64,000 nt of DNA from Planifilum fimeticola. GTDB lineage: Bacteria > Bacillota > Bacilli > Thermoactinomycetales > DSM-44946. Within the stretch, counting starts at the first letter, position 1. Every line of letters begins with the position of its first letter. The DNA is taken from positions 124,001 to 188,000 of the forward strand of contig NZ_PVNE01000002.1 in the NCBI RefSeq assembly GCF_003001905.1. The letters are read 5' to 3'. Shown here one piece after another: positions 55,753-64,000 of this stretch. Position numbers and translations under genes: made by a program. The notes under the pieces were generated by a model. The model did not search any database. It was not told where the DNA came from and worked only from the letters and a program-made list of their open reading frames with translations.

Positions 55753-56075
55753 AGAGAAAAGCGCTTTGGACATCCGATGGCCGCTTCCGTCGTTAAATCA
55801 ATATTACCAACTTGACTACTATGATAAATCGGATTAAACTGATATAAATCAAAGGATTTGGCTTGCATCGAAGGAGGAGGTGAGGCGGGGCGCCGGTTCG
55901 CCGGTTCGGAGACACCGCGAGGACCGATGATCGCATGCCTGCCGGGTGTTTTGAACCCCTGTTGTCCGGGCGGAAGTTTCACACCCCTACAGCGCGTGTG
56001 GAAGATTTTTTGAAACAGTTTTTGGATAAGGCCGAATATTGGGTCCAATCAGTCGGCGACAGAGGAGGGGCGGTC
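55753..56075. other. Gap before the acyl-CoA ligase gene
   Basis: No gene is convincing. TTGACT at 55813 with TAAACT 17 bases later may be a promoter. A strong ribosome-site sequence at 55870-55883 (AAGGAGGAGGTGAGG) precedes only a 16-codon frame ending in TGA, possibly a leader peptide or chance. Confidence 0.4.
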
Positions 56076-57731
56076 ATGGAGAAACGGTTGTTCCAAAAGG
56101 TGTGGTCCAAGGCGCAATGGGAGGATCTTCCGGTTCATCGTTCCCTCTTGACTCCGATGATGTTTCTGGAGCGCGCATTGCACGTCTTTCCCGAAAAGAC
56201 GGCCGTGGTGGACGGAGATCGCCGTTATACCTATGCGGAGTTCGGTTCCCGCGTCTATCGTTTGGCGAGCGCCCTGGTCAAGGCGGGGATCGGCAAGGGG
56301 GACCGCGTGGCGGTATTGCTTCCCAACACGGTGGAATTTCTGGAAATCTATTTCGCCGTTCCCCAGGTGGGGGCCGTGCTGGTTCCCATCAACCGGCTGC
56401 TCTCTCCCGGGGAGGTGAAGTACATCCTCCGGCATTCGGGGGCCGCAGCCCTGATTGTCCACGGGACGCTCGGCCACCTCCTGGAGCCGATTCGAGGCGA
56501 GCTGGATCTCCCTTTGGTGATCTGGACCGGACCGGAGAAAGAAGAGAGAGATCCGGCGGATCTCATCTATGAAGATTTCCTGCGGGAGGGACGGGCCGAA
56601 CCCTTCGTCTACCGGGTGGATGACGAAGACCAGACCATCAGCATCAACTACACCAGCGGCACGACAGGGCGACCCAAAGGGGTGATGTACACGCACCGGG
56701 GAGCCTACCTCAACGCGATGGGGGAGATCGTGGAGACGGGTCTGACTCCTTCCAGCGTCTATTTGTGGACGCTGCCCATGTATCATTGCAACGGATGGTG
56801 TTTTCCCTGGGCCGTCACAGGGGTGGGCGCGCTCCACGTCTGCTTGCCGAAGGTGCGGTCCGAGGAGATTTTCCGGCTGATCGAGGAGGAGAAGGTGACC
56901 CACCTGTGCGCCGCTCCCACCGTGATCATCAAGATGATTACCGAAGCCCCTTCGGGATACCGCTTTCCGCGCCCGCTCCGCATCGTGACGGCCGCGTCCC
57001 CGCCGCCCCCGGCGGTGATTGAACAGGCGGAAAAGATGGGGGCGCAGGTGATCCACGTGTACGGTCTCACCGAAACCTACGGTCCCCACACGGTTTGCGT
57101 GTGGAAGGAGGAATGGGACGGCGAGGAATGGACGAAGCGGGCGATGCTGAAGGGACGGCAGGGGGTCGGCTACATTCACGCGCCGGAACTGAGGGTGGTG
57201 GATGAAAATATGGAGGATGTCCCCGCGGACGGAAAGACGATGGGGGAAGTGGTGATGCGGGGAAACAACGTGATGAAGGGCTACTACCGCGACGAGAAGG
57301 CGACGGCGGAGGCCTTCCGGGGCGGGTGGTTTCATTCCGGCGATCTGGCGGTGGTGCATCCCGACGGGTATATCGAGCTGAAGGACCGGAAGAAGGATAT
57401 CATCATCAGCGGCGGGGTCAACATTTCCACGATCGAGGTGGAGCGCGTCCTTTACCAGCATCCCGATATCATGGAAGCGGCGGTGGTGGGTGTCCCCGAT
57501 CCGTACTGGGGGGAGGTGCCCAAGGCCTTTGTCACCCTCCGGCCGGGAGCCCGCCTCGGGGAGGAAGAGGTGATCGCCTTTGCCCGGGAGCGCCTGGCCC
57601 ATTTCAAATGTCCGAAGGAGGTATCCTTCGGACCGCTGCCGAAGACATCAACGGGAAAAGTACAGAAATTTAAATTGCGGGAGCGGGCGTTGGCCGAAAA
57701 AGAGGCCCGGCTCGCCGATCGGGAGGGATGA
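56076..57731 (+). CDS. AMP-forming acyl-CoA synthetase
   Basis: A 551-residue ligase making acyl-CoA from a carboxylic acid, ATP and CoA. The P-loop is YTSGTTGRPKG (about residue 185), followed by the acyl-pocket GWCFPW region, VYGLTETYGPH, GWFHSGDLAV and LKDRKKDIIISGGVNIS, and the C-terminal Lys in TSTGKVQKF. It resembles medium-chain/methylmercaptopropionate-type ligases. ATG 56076 after GAGGAGGGG; a longer frame exists. It is coupled to an enoyl-CoA hydratase gene, so the two act on the same acid. Confidence 0.9.
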   Translation: MEKRLFQKVWSKAQWEDLPVHRSLLTPMMFLERALHVFPEKTAVVDGDRRYTYAEFGSRVYRLASALVKAGIGKGDRVAVLLPNTVEFLEIYFAVPQVGAVLVPINRLLSPGEVKYILRHSGAAALIVHGTLGHLLEPIRGELDLPLVIWTGPEKEERDPADLIYEDFLREGRAEPFVYRVDDEDQTISINYTSGTTGRPKGVMYTHRGAYLNAMGEIVETGLTPSSVYLWTLPMYHCNGWCFPWAVTGVGALHVCLPKVRSEEIFRLIEEEKVTHLCAAPTVIIKMITEAPSGYRFPRPLRIVTAASPPPPAVIEQAEKMGAQVIHVYGLTETYGPHTVCVWKEEWDGEEWTKRAMLKGRQGVGYIHAPELRVVDENMEDVPADGKTMGEVVMRGNNVMKGYYRDEKATAEAFRGGWFHSGDLAVVHPDGYIELKDRKKDIIISGGVNISTIEVERVLYQHPDIMEAAVVGVPDPYWGEVPKAFVTLRPGARLGEEEVIAFARERLAHFKCPKEVSFGPLPKTSTGKVQKFKLRERALAEKEARLADREG

Positions 57732-58531
57732 TGTTCGTGAGTCTGGTGCGGACGGAGAATTACCGGCACATTTTGCCCCGTTTGGACGGAAGGGTGGCCG
57801 TCGTCTCGATGAACCGCCCCGAGCGGCGAAACGCCCTTTCCGAAGAGCACATGCGGGAGCTGACGGATTTCCTGAAGGCCGCCGGCGGCAGCGGAGAAGT
57901 GTCCGTCGTCGTTCTGAAGGGAGAGGGGCCCGCCTTCTGCGCAGGGCACGATTTGAGCGAGATGGTCGATCGGGACATCTCCTTTTACCGGCATCTGTTC
58001 GATGTCTGCACGGAACTGATGGAGACGATCCAGGCCATACCGCAGCCGGTCATCGCCCAGGTGCACGGGATGGCCACGGCGGCCGGTTGTCAATTGGTGG
58101 CTACCTGCGATCTGGCGGTCGCATCGGAAGAGGCGCGTTTTGCCACGCCTGGAGTGAAGATCGGCCTCTTCTGTTCGACGCCGATGGTTGCCCTGAGCCG
58201 GGCGGTGGGAAGGAAGAAGGCGATGGAGATGCTGCTGACCGGTGAACCCATATCCGCCCGGGAAGCGTTGGCGGTCGGATTGGTGAACCGGGTGGTTCCC
58301 GCCGAACGGTTGGAGGAGGAGACGCGCGCCCTGGCCGCCAAAATTGCGGAAGCCAGCGCCTTTACAGTGGGAATCGGGAAGCAGGCCTTTTACCGTCAGC
58401 TGGAGATGCCGCAACCCCAGGCCTATGCCTACGCCAAGGAAGTGATGTCCCTCAACGCCACGGCCGCCGACGCCCAGGAGGGAATGTGCGCCTTTCTGGA
58501 AAAGCGGCCGCCCCGGTGGCGCCATCGGTGA
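57728..58531 (+). CDS. Enoyl-CoA hydratase/isomerase family protein
   Basis: A 267-residue crotonase-fold protein. Oxyanion-hole segments are FCAGHDLSEM (about residue 70) and VHGMATAAGCQLVATCDLAVA (about 112-132). The first catalytic Glu of classical hydratases is not at its usual place (TAAGCQ), as in ECHDC3-like members, so hydration is not certain. It overlaps the ligase gene and ends at a strong terminator. Confidence 0.88.
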   Translation: MMFVSLVRTENYRHILPRLDGRVAVVSMNRPERRNALSEEHMRELTDFLKAAGGSGEVSVVVLKGEGPAFCAGHDLSEMVDRDISFYRHLFDVCTELMETIQAIPQPVIAQVHGMATAAGCQLVATCDLAVASEEARFATPGVKIGLFCSTPMVALSRAVGRKKAMEMLLTGEPISAREALAVGLVNRVVPAERLEEETRALAAKIAEASAFTVGIGKQAFYRQLEMPQPQAYAYAKEVMSLNATAADAQEGMCAFLEKRPPRWRHR

Positions 58532-58551
58532 GGGATGCGGATTTTCGGACA

Positions 58552-58586
58552 GGTCCGGTGAATATTTGTTTCGCCGGGCCTTTTTT
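58552..58586 (+). terminator. Terminator after the enoyl-CoA hydratase gene
   Basis: GGTCCGGTGAA (58552-58562) pairs fully, using G-U pairs, with TTCGCCGGGCC (58570-58580), followed by six T. Confidence 0.85.
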
Positions 58587-58736
58587 GCTGGACGTGGAAC
58601 GACAGGGGCGGACACTTTGTTTAATGATTAACCGAAATATCCGGGTTTATCTCCTCCTGTATTTGGGTTAAAGCAAGACATATCAAGCGATTAAAGGAGG
58701 AATTCAAAGGGCTCAAAGAAGAGAAGGTTTAATCAA

Positions 58737-58787
58737 TTGACAAACAAAAAAAGCAATGCTATAGTTAACGTTGAAACGAAAATATTT
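58737..58787 (+). promoter_or_regulatory. Promoter and operator-like repeat of the CUT1 operon
   Basis: A perfect TTGACA (58737-58742) and TATAGT (58760-58765) are 17 bases apart. Just downstream is a small palindrome, CGAAA-ATA-TTTCG (about 58778-58790), a possible repressor site. The remaining 312-base gap has the upstream terminator and no gene. Confidence 0.65.
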
Positions 58788-58843
58788 CGATAATACATCA
58801 TCTTTTGATATGTATTGTGAATTTTTCTTTGAGGGGGAAGGCC

Positions 58844-60097
58844 ATGAAAAAGCCAGGATTGTTGCTGATGGTGGGGCTCTTGGTTTTTTTGACCGCCTGT
58901 ATGCCTTCGGCCGGTACCGAGAAGAAGACGCTGACCTTCTGGCATATCGGCATCGGAGAGGAGAGAACCATTCTTGAACAGGCAGTGAAGCGATTTGAGG
59001 AGAAGCACCCGGATGTCAAGGTGGAAATCGTGGCGCAACAGAACGATGCCTACAAGACCAAATTGCCCGTCGCGATGGGAGGCGGGAATCCTCCGGACAT
59101 TTTCCATTCCTGGGGAGGAGGATGGCTGGGGGAATTTGTGGAAGCGGGACAAGTTTATGATCTGACGGACAAGGTGGAGGCGGACCGATTTGTCCCGGCC
59201 GCTCTGGAGGCCGCCACCTTTGACGGGAAAATCATGGGTGTTCCCTTGGCGATGGATGTGGTCCCGGTCTGGTACAATAAAGAGGTTTTTGAAAAGTACG
59301 GCGTCAAGCCGCCCAAGACCTGGGACGAAATGCTGCAAGCGGTCGAAACCTTCAAAAAGAACGGCGTGATTCCCTTTGCCCTCGCCAACAAGACGAAATG
59401 GACGGGCGCCTTCTATCTGATGTATTTTGCCGATCGTATCGGGGGAGAAAAGCTCTTCGAGAATGCGGTGAATCGGGAGGGGTCCTTTGACGATCCGGCG
59501 TATGTGAAGGCCGGCGAATACATTCAAAAACTGGTGAAGGAAGGAGCTTTCCCCGAGGGCTTCAACGGCCTGGATGAAGACACCGGCCAGTCGAGGCAAC
59601 TGTTTTACTCGGGCAAGGCGGCCATGTACGTGATGGGAAGCTGGTTTTTGAACAATATCCGCGATGAAAACCCGGAAATGGAGAAAAAAGTGGCGTTCTT
59701 TCCCTTCCCGGCCGTGCCGGACGGCAAGGGGGATCCGAGCAACCTGGTCGGAGGTGTCAGTCCGGTCTATTCGATCTCCGCTTCCTGCAAATATCCCGAT
59801 TTGGCCGTTGAGCTGCTGAAGGAACTGACCAGCGAAGAAACGGTGAAGCCCTTTGCGGAGAACAGGGGTGCCATTCCGGCCCTCAAAGGGGTCGAAGTTG
59901 ATGACGATTTCGTTCAAAAACTGAATGACATGGTGGATCAGGCGAATTACCTGCAGGTTTACTACGATCAGACCTTGCCGCCCGAACTGGCTGAAGAGCA
60001 CAAAAATACCACGCAGTCCCTGTTCGGTCTCAAGATGACGCCGGAAGAAGCGGCAAAGGCCATGGAGAAAAAGGCAAAGGAGATTTTGAAAAAATGA
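58844..60097 (+). CDS. CUT1 sugar-binding lipoprotein
   Basis: A 417-residue extracellular binding protein. The signal peptide LLLMVGLLVFLTAC ends in a lipobox; the mature part starts TLTFWHIGIGEERTILEQAVKRFEEKHPDVKVEIV and has GNPPDIFHSWGGGWLGEFVEAGQVYDLT, as in MsmE/XynE-like proteins. The ligand is probably an oligosaccharide. ATG 58844 follows GAGGGGGAAGG. The nearby ROK regulator suggests a plant sugar such as a xylo-oligosaccharide. Confidence 0.9.
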   Translation: MKKPGLLLMVGLLVFLTACMPSAGTEKKTLTFWHIGIGEERTILEQAVKRFEEKHPDVKVEIVAQQNDAYKTKLPVAMGGGNPPDIFHSWGGGWLGEFVEAGQVYDLTDKVEADRFVPAALEAATFDGKIMGVPLAMDVVPVWYNKEVFEKYGVKPPKTWDEMLQAVETFKKNGVIPFALANKTKWTGAFYLMYFADRIGGEKLFENAVNREGSFDDPAYVKAGEYIQKLVKEGAFPEGFNGLDEDTGQSRQLFYSGKAAMYVMGSWFLNNIRDENPEMEKKVAFFPFPAVPDGKGDPSNLVGGVSPVYSISASCKYPDLAVELLKELTSEETVKPFAENRGAIPALKGVEVDDDFVQKLNDMVDQANYLQVYYDQTLPPELAEEHKNTTQSLFGLKMTPEEAAKAMEKKAKEILKK

Positions 60098-60147
60098 CGG
60101 GGGCATCGCGGTGCCCCCGTACAAAAATCGGTTGAGGGGCAGGGTAT

Positions 60148-61029
60148 ATGAAAAAATCGTCCATCATCCTCGCATTCATCGGTCCGGCACTGCTCGTTTA
60201 TGCCGTATTCGTCCTGTATCCCATTTTTTCCACCTTCTATTACAGCCTGTTTGACTGGAGCGGAATCGACAGCAGTGCCACCTTTTCCGGTTTGTCCAAT
60301 TATATCGGCATTCTGTCGGACGATGTGTTCTGGCTTTCGCTGAAAAACAATCTGCTGTTGGTCGTCGCATCCCTGTTGACCCAGCTGCCCTTGGGACTTA
60401 TCCTGGCTCTGCTTTTGTTTTCCCCGATCCGGGGGTTGCGCCTTTTCCGCACCGTCTATTTTCTTCCCCTGTTGATGTCCAGCGTTGCCGTCGGGATTTT
60501 GTGGATTTACATCTATGACCCCAATCAGGGGATTCTGAACCGCACCCTGGATCTCGTCGGACTTTCCTTTTTGAAGAGCAGCTGGCTCGGTAGCGAAGAA
60601 ACCGCTTTTTGGTCGGTGGTTGCCACGGTCTGTTGGCAGTTCACCCCTTTTTACATGATTCTCTTTCGGGCGGCACTCGTCGGGATTCCGGAGGAAATCT
60701 ACGAATCGGCGAGCATCGACGGAGCCGGTCCCTGGAAAAAATTTCGCCATATCACCCTTCCGCTGCTGCTTCCCACGATCATCACTTCTTCCATTCTGTC
60801 CATCATCGGTTCCCTCAAGTATTTTGACTTGATCTTTGTGATGACGGGCGGAGGACCCAACAATTCCACCGAGCTGATGGCGACCTATATGTACAAGCAG
60901 GCCTTTTCCTATTTCAATATGGGTTATGCGAGCACCATTTCCTTCGCCATGTTTCTGATCGCCTTCATCGTGACCGTGCTCGTATACTCCCTCGGCCATT
61001 TCAGAAGGAAAGGAAATGAGGCCGTATGA
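60148..61029 (+). CDS. CUT1 sugar permease, MalF type
   Basis: A 293-residue permease with six helices; the start SSIILAFIGPALLVYAVFVLYPIFSTFYYSLFDW and EAA loop GIPEEIYESASIDGAGPWKKFRHITLPLLLPTI (about 190-222) are typical. It lies between the binding protein and a MalG-type partner that it overlaps by four bases. Confidence 0.93.
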   Translation: MKKSSIILAFIGPALLVYAVFVLYPIFSTFYYSLFDWSGIDSSATFSGLSNYIGILSDDVFWLSLKNNLLLVVASLLTQLPLGLILALLLFSPIRGLRLFRTVYFLPLLMSSVAVGILWIYIYDPNQGILNRTLDLVGLSFLKSSWLGSEETAFWSVVATVCWQFTPFYMILFRAALVGIPEEIYESASIDGAGPWKKFRHITLPLLLPTIITSSILSIIGSLKYFDLIFVMTGGGPNNSTELMATYMYKQAFSYFNMGYASTISFAMFLIAFIVTVLVYSLGHFRRKGNEAV

Positions 61030-61847
61030 TCAAGGAGATGAAAAAAATTCCCCTATACGCCTTGGCGATCCTGTTTTTGATATTTACGGGTTTTCCGTAC
61101 CTGTATATGGTGATGATTTCCTTCAAGAGCCAATCGGATTTTTTTCAAAACCCGGTTTCCTTTTTTACGTCCTTCACATTTGAAAACTATGTTCGGGTAT
61201 TGCAGATGGATATCCCGAGATATTTTCTCAACAGCATCATCGTTTCCGTCGTTTCCGTCATCGCGGTGGTCATCCTGGCGGCCATGGCGAGCTACCCCTT
61301 TTCACGGATGAAGTTTCGTCTGAATCGCCCTTTGTTTTTTCTGTTTTTGGCAGGGATGATGATTCCCGTTCACACGACCTTGATTCCCCTGTATATTCTC
61401 GTCAGGGAATGGGGCTGGTACGATACCCTGTTGGCGTTGATCGGCCCGTATATTGCCTTCAGCCTGCCGGTGTCGATCTTCATATTGACGCAATTTATGC
61501 AGGAGATTCCGCGGGAATTGGAGGATGCCGCGCGCATTGACGGGTGTTCTCATTTCAAGATGTTTTGGAAGATCCATTTTCCGCTGTCGACGCCGGCGAT
61601 CGCGACGGTCGCCATCTACAACTTCATACAGATTTGGAACGAGTTCGTCTTTGTCCTGGTGCTGACCTCCAGTCCGGAAAACAAGACATTGCCGTTGGGG
61701 CTGCGGGATTTCTACGGGGAGTTCTCCGTCAATGTACCGGGGATCATGGCGGCGCTGGTTTTGGGAACATTGCCCCTGTTGATCGCATACTTCATTTCCC
61801 AGGAAAAAGTGGTGAAGGGCCTGGCTGCCGGTGCAGTGAAGGGTTGA
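61026..61847 (+). CDS. CUT1 sugar permease, MalG type
   Basis: A 273-residue permease. The EAA loop is QEIPRELEDAARIDGCSHFKMFWKIHFPLSTPAIATV (about residues 158-195) and the end is AYFISQEKVVKGLAAGAVKG. No ATPase gene follows, so as with AraNPQ a shared ATPase such as MsmX is expected to serve it. Confidence 0.93.
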   Translation: MIKEMKKIPLYALAILFLIFTGFPYLYMVMISFKSQSDFFQNPVSFFTSFTFENYVRVLQMDIPRYFLNSIIVSVVSVIAVVILAAMASYPFSRMKFRLNRPLFFLFLAGMMIPVHTTLIPLYILVREWGWYDTLLALIGPYIAFSLPVSIFILTQFMQEIPRELEDAARIDGCSHFKMFWKIHFPLSTPAIATVAIYNFIQIWNEFVFVLVLTSSPENKTLPLGLRDFYGEFSVNVPGIMAALVLGTLPLLIAYFISQEKVVKGLAAGAVKG

Positions 61848-62203
61848 CAGGATCGGCAGTAGAGGAATTTGTCCGCAGCCTCGCTTTCAGGTGGTGGCGA
61901 TCGCCGTCCGAGTTTGCTTGCATATTCCGCGTTGGAGCGCGGTGGTGCGCGACCGGTGGATGGATGTCGGGCCCGGGAGCCCGGAGATAATGCTCCGATT
62001 TTCGGCCCTTCGGCAAGCATGCGCGGGATTCGGACGGCGGTCCGATGCGGCAGAGAGGACGGAGGAGATGTTGCCTTGCGGTTTCGCAGGGAAGAAAGAG
62101 CGGTCCGGATTTTTCGGGGCAATCCGGGATGGGCCGGTGGGGGATGGCGTTCCATCACCCCAAATTGCCGATTGGCCGGACACAGGGACGGATTTTTTTC
62201 TAT
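61848..62203. other. Gene-free GC-rich stretch
   Basis: About 355 bases between the MalG-type gene and its terminator. Open frames on both strands are Arg/Gly-rich and lack ribosome sites and family motifs, so they look spurious. I see no tRNA, repeat array or recognised leader. Confidence 0.5.
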
Positions 62204-62232
62204 GCCCTTCGGCCACCGCCGAGGGCTTTTTT
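62204..62232 (+). terminator. Terminator between the CUT1 operon and the ROK gene
   Basis: GCCCTTCGGC (62204-62213) pairs with GCCGAGGGC (62218-62226), loop CACC, then six T. Confidence 0.85.
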
Positions 62233-62244
62233 CTTTGCGCTCGT

Positions 62245-63432
62245 CTATTCGAGGGTCACCTTTGAGTCGGAAAAGAAGTTTGAGATCGCCAACGAGGAAG
62301 CCCCCAGGGCGCTCGAATAAACGCCCAGGTTGGAGAATTCGACCCTCAGCTTTTCCCGGTGGTAAGGCATCAGCCGGTTGCTCAGGACTTTTTTGACCGG
62401 ATTCACGATCCACTGCTGGGCTTTACTCAGCCGGTTGCCGATGATCACCAGTTCGGGATTGAAGCTGAGGGCGATGTTCATGATCCCGATTCCCAGGTAT
62501 TCACCGATCTGGTTGAACAGATTGATCACCTCGGTGTGCCCCTCATCGGCCAGGCGGATCAAAGATTCAAGATCGATTTCCCGATTGTCCCCGCCGCGGA
62601 ACATCGGCAGGGATTTCGCCTGGGACAGCAAGGCGTGCTCCGACGCGTACAGCTCCCAACATCCCTTGTTTCCGCACCGGCACTTTTTTCCGTTTACTTC
62701 GATCGTGGTGTGGCCGATCTCCCCGGAGAAGCCGGAGATTCCCTTGTACAGTTCCCCGTTCAACACGATGCCCGTTCCGATGCCGATCCCGACGCTGACA
62801 TAGACGAGGTCGGAGGCTTCCCGTCCGGCTCCGTACAACTTTTCACCCAAGGCCCCCGTGTTGGCCTCGTTGTCGATCCAAACGGGCACCTGGAATTCGT
62901 TGTTGATCACCCCTTTGAGGTCCACATCCTTCCATCCCAGATTGGGAGTGAACAGGACGGTTCCGTCGTTTCCGACAATTCCGGGAATGCCGATGCCGAT
63001 CCCGATAATGCCGTAGGTGCTGGAAGGGGCCTGATCGATGATCGTCCGCAGGTCTTTTTTCAGCAGGGAAAGGATTTCATCGTACGACAAATCCTGATAG
63101 AGACTCGTTTGTTCGAGGACGATATTTCCCTGCAGGTCGGTCAGCACGGTCAGCAGGTAATTGACGCCCAGGTCGACGCCGATGGAATATCCGGCCGCCT
63201 TGTTGAACATGAGCATAACGGGACGTCTCCCGCCGCTGGAGCGACCGGGACCGATTTCGTACACCAGGTTGTCTTTCATCAAGTCGTTTACGATGGTGGA
63301 GACCGTCCCCTTGGTCAACCCGGTCAATTCGGCGATCTGAGCCCGGGAGATGGGGCAATGGTTTCGGATCATTTCGAGAACGATCGATTGATTGATTTTC
63401 TTGATCAGACTTTGATCCCCAGTAACTGGCAT
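62245..63432 (-). CDS. xylR: ROK-family sugar repressor (XylR-like)
   Basis: A 395-residue regulator with an N-terminal winged helix (NQSIVLEMIRNHCPISRAQIAELTGLTKGTVSTIVNDLMKDNLVYEIG) and a ROK domain with IGIGIGIPGIVG, IDNEANTGALGE and the zinc motif CRCGNKGCWELYAS. This is the layout of Bacillus XylR, which responds to xylose. ATG 63432 has seven-base spacing to GAGG; a TTG two codons earlier is the alternative. Divergent from a xylF-like gene and convergent to the CUT1 operon. Confidence 0.88.
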   Translation of the reverse strand: MPVTGDQSLIKKINQSIVLEMIRNHCPISRAQIAELTGLTKGTVSTIVNDLMKDNLVYEIGPGRSSGGRRPVMLMFNKAAGYSIGVDLGVNYLLTVLTDLQGNIVLEQTSLYQDLSYDEILSLLKKDLRTIIDQAPSSTYGIIGIGIGIPGIVGNDGTVLFTPNLGWKDVDLKGVINNEFQVPVWIDNEANTGALGEKLYGAGREASDLVYVSVGIGIGTGIVLNGELYKGISGFSGEIGHTTIEVNGKKCRCGNKGCWELYASEHALLSQAKSLPMFRGGDNREIDLESLIRLADEGHTEVINLFNQIGEYLGIGIMNIALSFNPELVIIGNRLSKAQQWIVNPVKKVLSNRLMPYHREKLRVEFSNLGVYSSALGASSLAISNFFSDSKVTLE

Positions 63433-63464
63433 GGACAAGCCTCACTTTCTTTGATCATTCAACC

Positions 63465-63470
63465 ATTATA
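63465..63470 (-). promoter_or_regulatory. -10 element of the ROK gene promoter
   Basis: Minus-strand TATAAT about 33 bases before the ROK start. The -35 is weak. Confidence 0.4.
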
Positions 63471-63541
63471 CTTTACAGTATCCAATAAACTCGCGAAAAA
63501 AGCAAATGAGCCGGTGCCCCGGTATTAATTAGTTAAGTCGA

Positions 63542-63570
63542 TAGACAAAGTTAGTCGGTTGTGTTAAGAT
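63542..63570 (+). promoter_or_regulatory. Promoter of the xylose-binding protein gene
   Basis: TAGACA (63542-63547) and TAAGAT (63565-63570) with a 17-base spacer. Two TTAG(T) boxes nearby (near 63527 and 63550) resemble the half-sites of XylR operators but do not form a clean palindrome. Confidence 0.5.
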
Positions 63571-63618
63571 GGGAAGAGACAGACGTTTCAGGAAAATGCG
63601 AATTGGAGGGGGTCGTGA

Positions 63619-64000
63619 ATGAGTGGGCGGCTGTCCCGTGCTTGGGTGATTTTTGCGGCTGCAGCACTCCTTCTTCTCCTTTCTGCGTGCGGCCAGGATG
63701 TCGGTTCCGACGCCGGGGATGATAAAATCACCATCGGCATGTCGATTGATGATCTCCGGCTGGAAAGATGGCAAAAGGACCGGGACTTCTTCATCCAGAA
63801 GGCCGAAGAACTGGGAGCCGAGGTGATCGTGCAGTCCGCCAACGGGGATGATGCCAAACAGCTTGCCCAGATCGAGAACATGTTGTCGAAGGATCTGGAT
63901 GTGCTCGTGATCATTCCGCACAGTTCCGATGCGATGGCCTCCGCGGTCAATCTCGCCAATCAGGAGCAGGTGCCGGTGATCGCCTACGATCGGATGATCA
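63619..64000 (+). CDS. xylF: D-xylose-binding lipoprotein, 3' end outside the window
   Basis: The frame stays open to the window end (127 codons seen). The signal peptide SRAWVIFAAAALLLLLSAC has a lipobox. The mature part starts KITIGMSIDDLRLERWQKDRDFFIQKAEELGAEVIVQSANGDDAKQLAQIENMLSKDLDVLVIIPHSSDAMASAV, the XylF pattern (GMSxDDLRLERWxxDRD). ATG 63619 after GGAGGGGG. XylG and XylH homologues are expected just beyond the edge. Confidence 0.9.
   Translation, partial: MSGRLSRAWVIFAAAALLLLLSACGQDVGSDAGDDKITIGMSIDDLRLERWQKDRDFFIQKAEELGAEVIVQSANGDDAKQLAQIENMLSKDLDVLVIIPHSSDAMASAVNLANQEQVPVIAYDRMI

Noticed and set aside
61869-62396. Plus-strand 175-codon frame after the MalG-type gene
   Set aside because: It runs through a strong terminator at 62204-62232 into the antisense of the ROK gene, and the translation is Arg/Gly-rich without motifs.

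Overview
The window looks like part of the chromosome of a Gram-positive, endospore-forming Firmicute, most likely a thermophilic, fairly GC-rich member of the Bacillales such as Thermoactinomycetaceae. The genus is not provable from this sequence alone. The evidence is gerE (a late spore-coat regulator), many TTG/GTG starts behind strong AGGAGG ribosome sites, T-rich intrinsic terminators, S-box and L-box riboswitches, an AraR regulon, and the Bacillus-type order uvrC - lysC - sdhCAB - gerE, which survives here with insertions.

Layout. 0-3.1 kb: three tandem paralogous membrane proteins, two with duplicated promoter/5'-hairpin leaders. 3.3-24.1 kb: a mostly core segment with uvrC, mobA, tatA, L-box + lysC, an oppABCD peptide transporter without oppF, S-box + metX, sdhCAB with a distinctive promoter and leader, a ypuA-type DUF1002 protein, class I fumarase, small unknown genes, a HAD phosphatase and gerE. 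24.4-38.9 kb: a more AT-rich arabinose/arabinan island with a CUT2 sugar ABC transporter, araA, araR, araB, araD, araNPQ and an intracellular GH51 arabinofuranosidase, with AraR-type operators before the first transporter gene and before araB. 39.4-41.5 kb: a YtrA-type GntR regulator with its ABC transporter behind a perfect long palindrome. 58.7-64 kb: a CUT1 sugar transporter, a ROK (XylR-like) repressor and the start of a xylose-binding protein.

The most interesting part is 41.8-55.8 kb. It holds a CoA-acylating (methyl)malonate-semialdehyde dehydrogenase, an omega-aminotransferase of the beta-alanine:pyruvate type, a PucR-family regulator, a D-malate/tartrate-type decarboxylating dehydrogenase, an SDR, a complete ECF transporter (A, A', T, S), a P1/DmpA-family hydrolase, an M20 amidohydrolase and an aldehyde dehydrogenase. 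This set matches the biochemical pathway of pantothenate (vitamin B5) breakdown step by step: uptake, amide hydrolysis to pantoate + beta-alanine, pantoate -> aldopantoate -> 3,3-dimethylmalate -> 2-oxoisovalerate, and beta-alanine -> malonate semialdehyde -> acetyl-CoA. I propose it as a candidate pantothenate-catabolic locus. The assignment is inference from family membership and pathway fit.

The window also has many intergenic structured elements: two clear riboswitches, an attenuator-like sdh leader, a roughly 140-base structured terminator region before mmsA, a leader hairpin before the dehydrogenase operon, and several unexplained inverted repeats.
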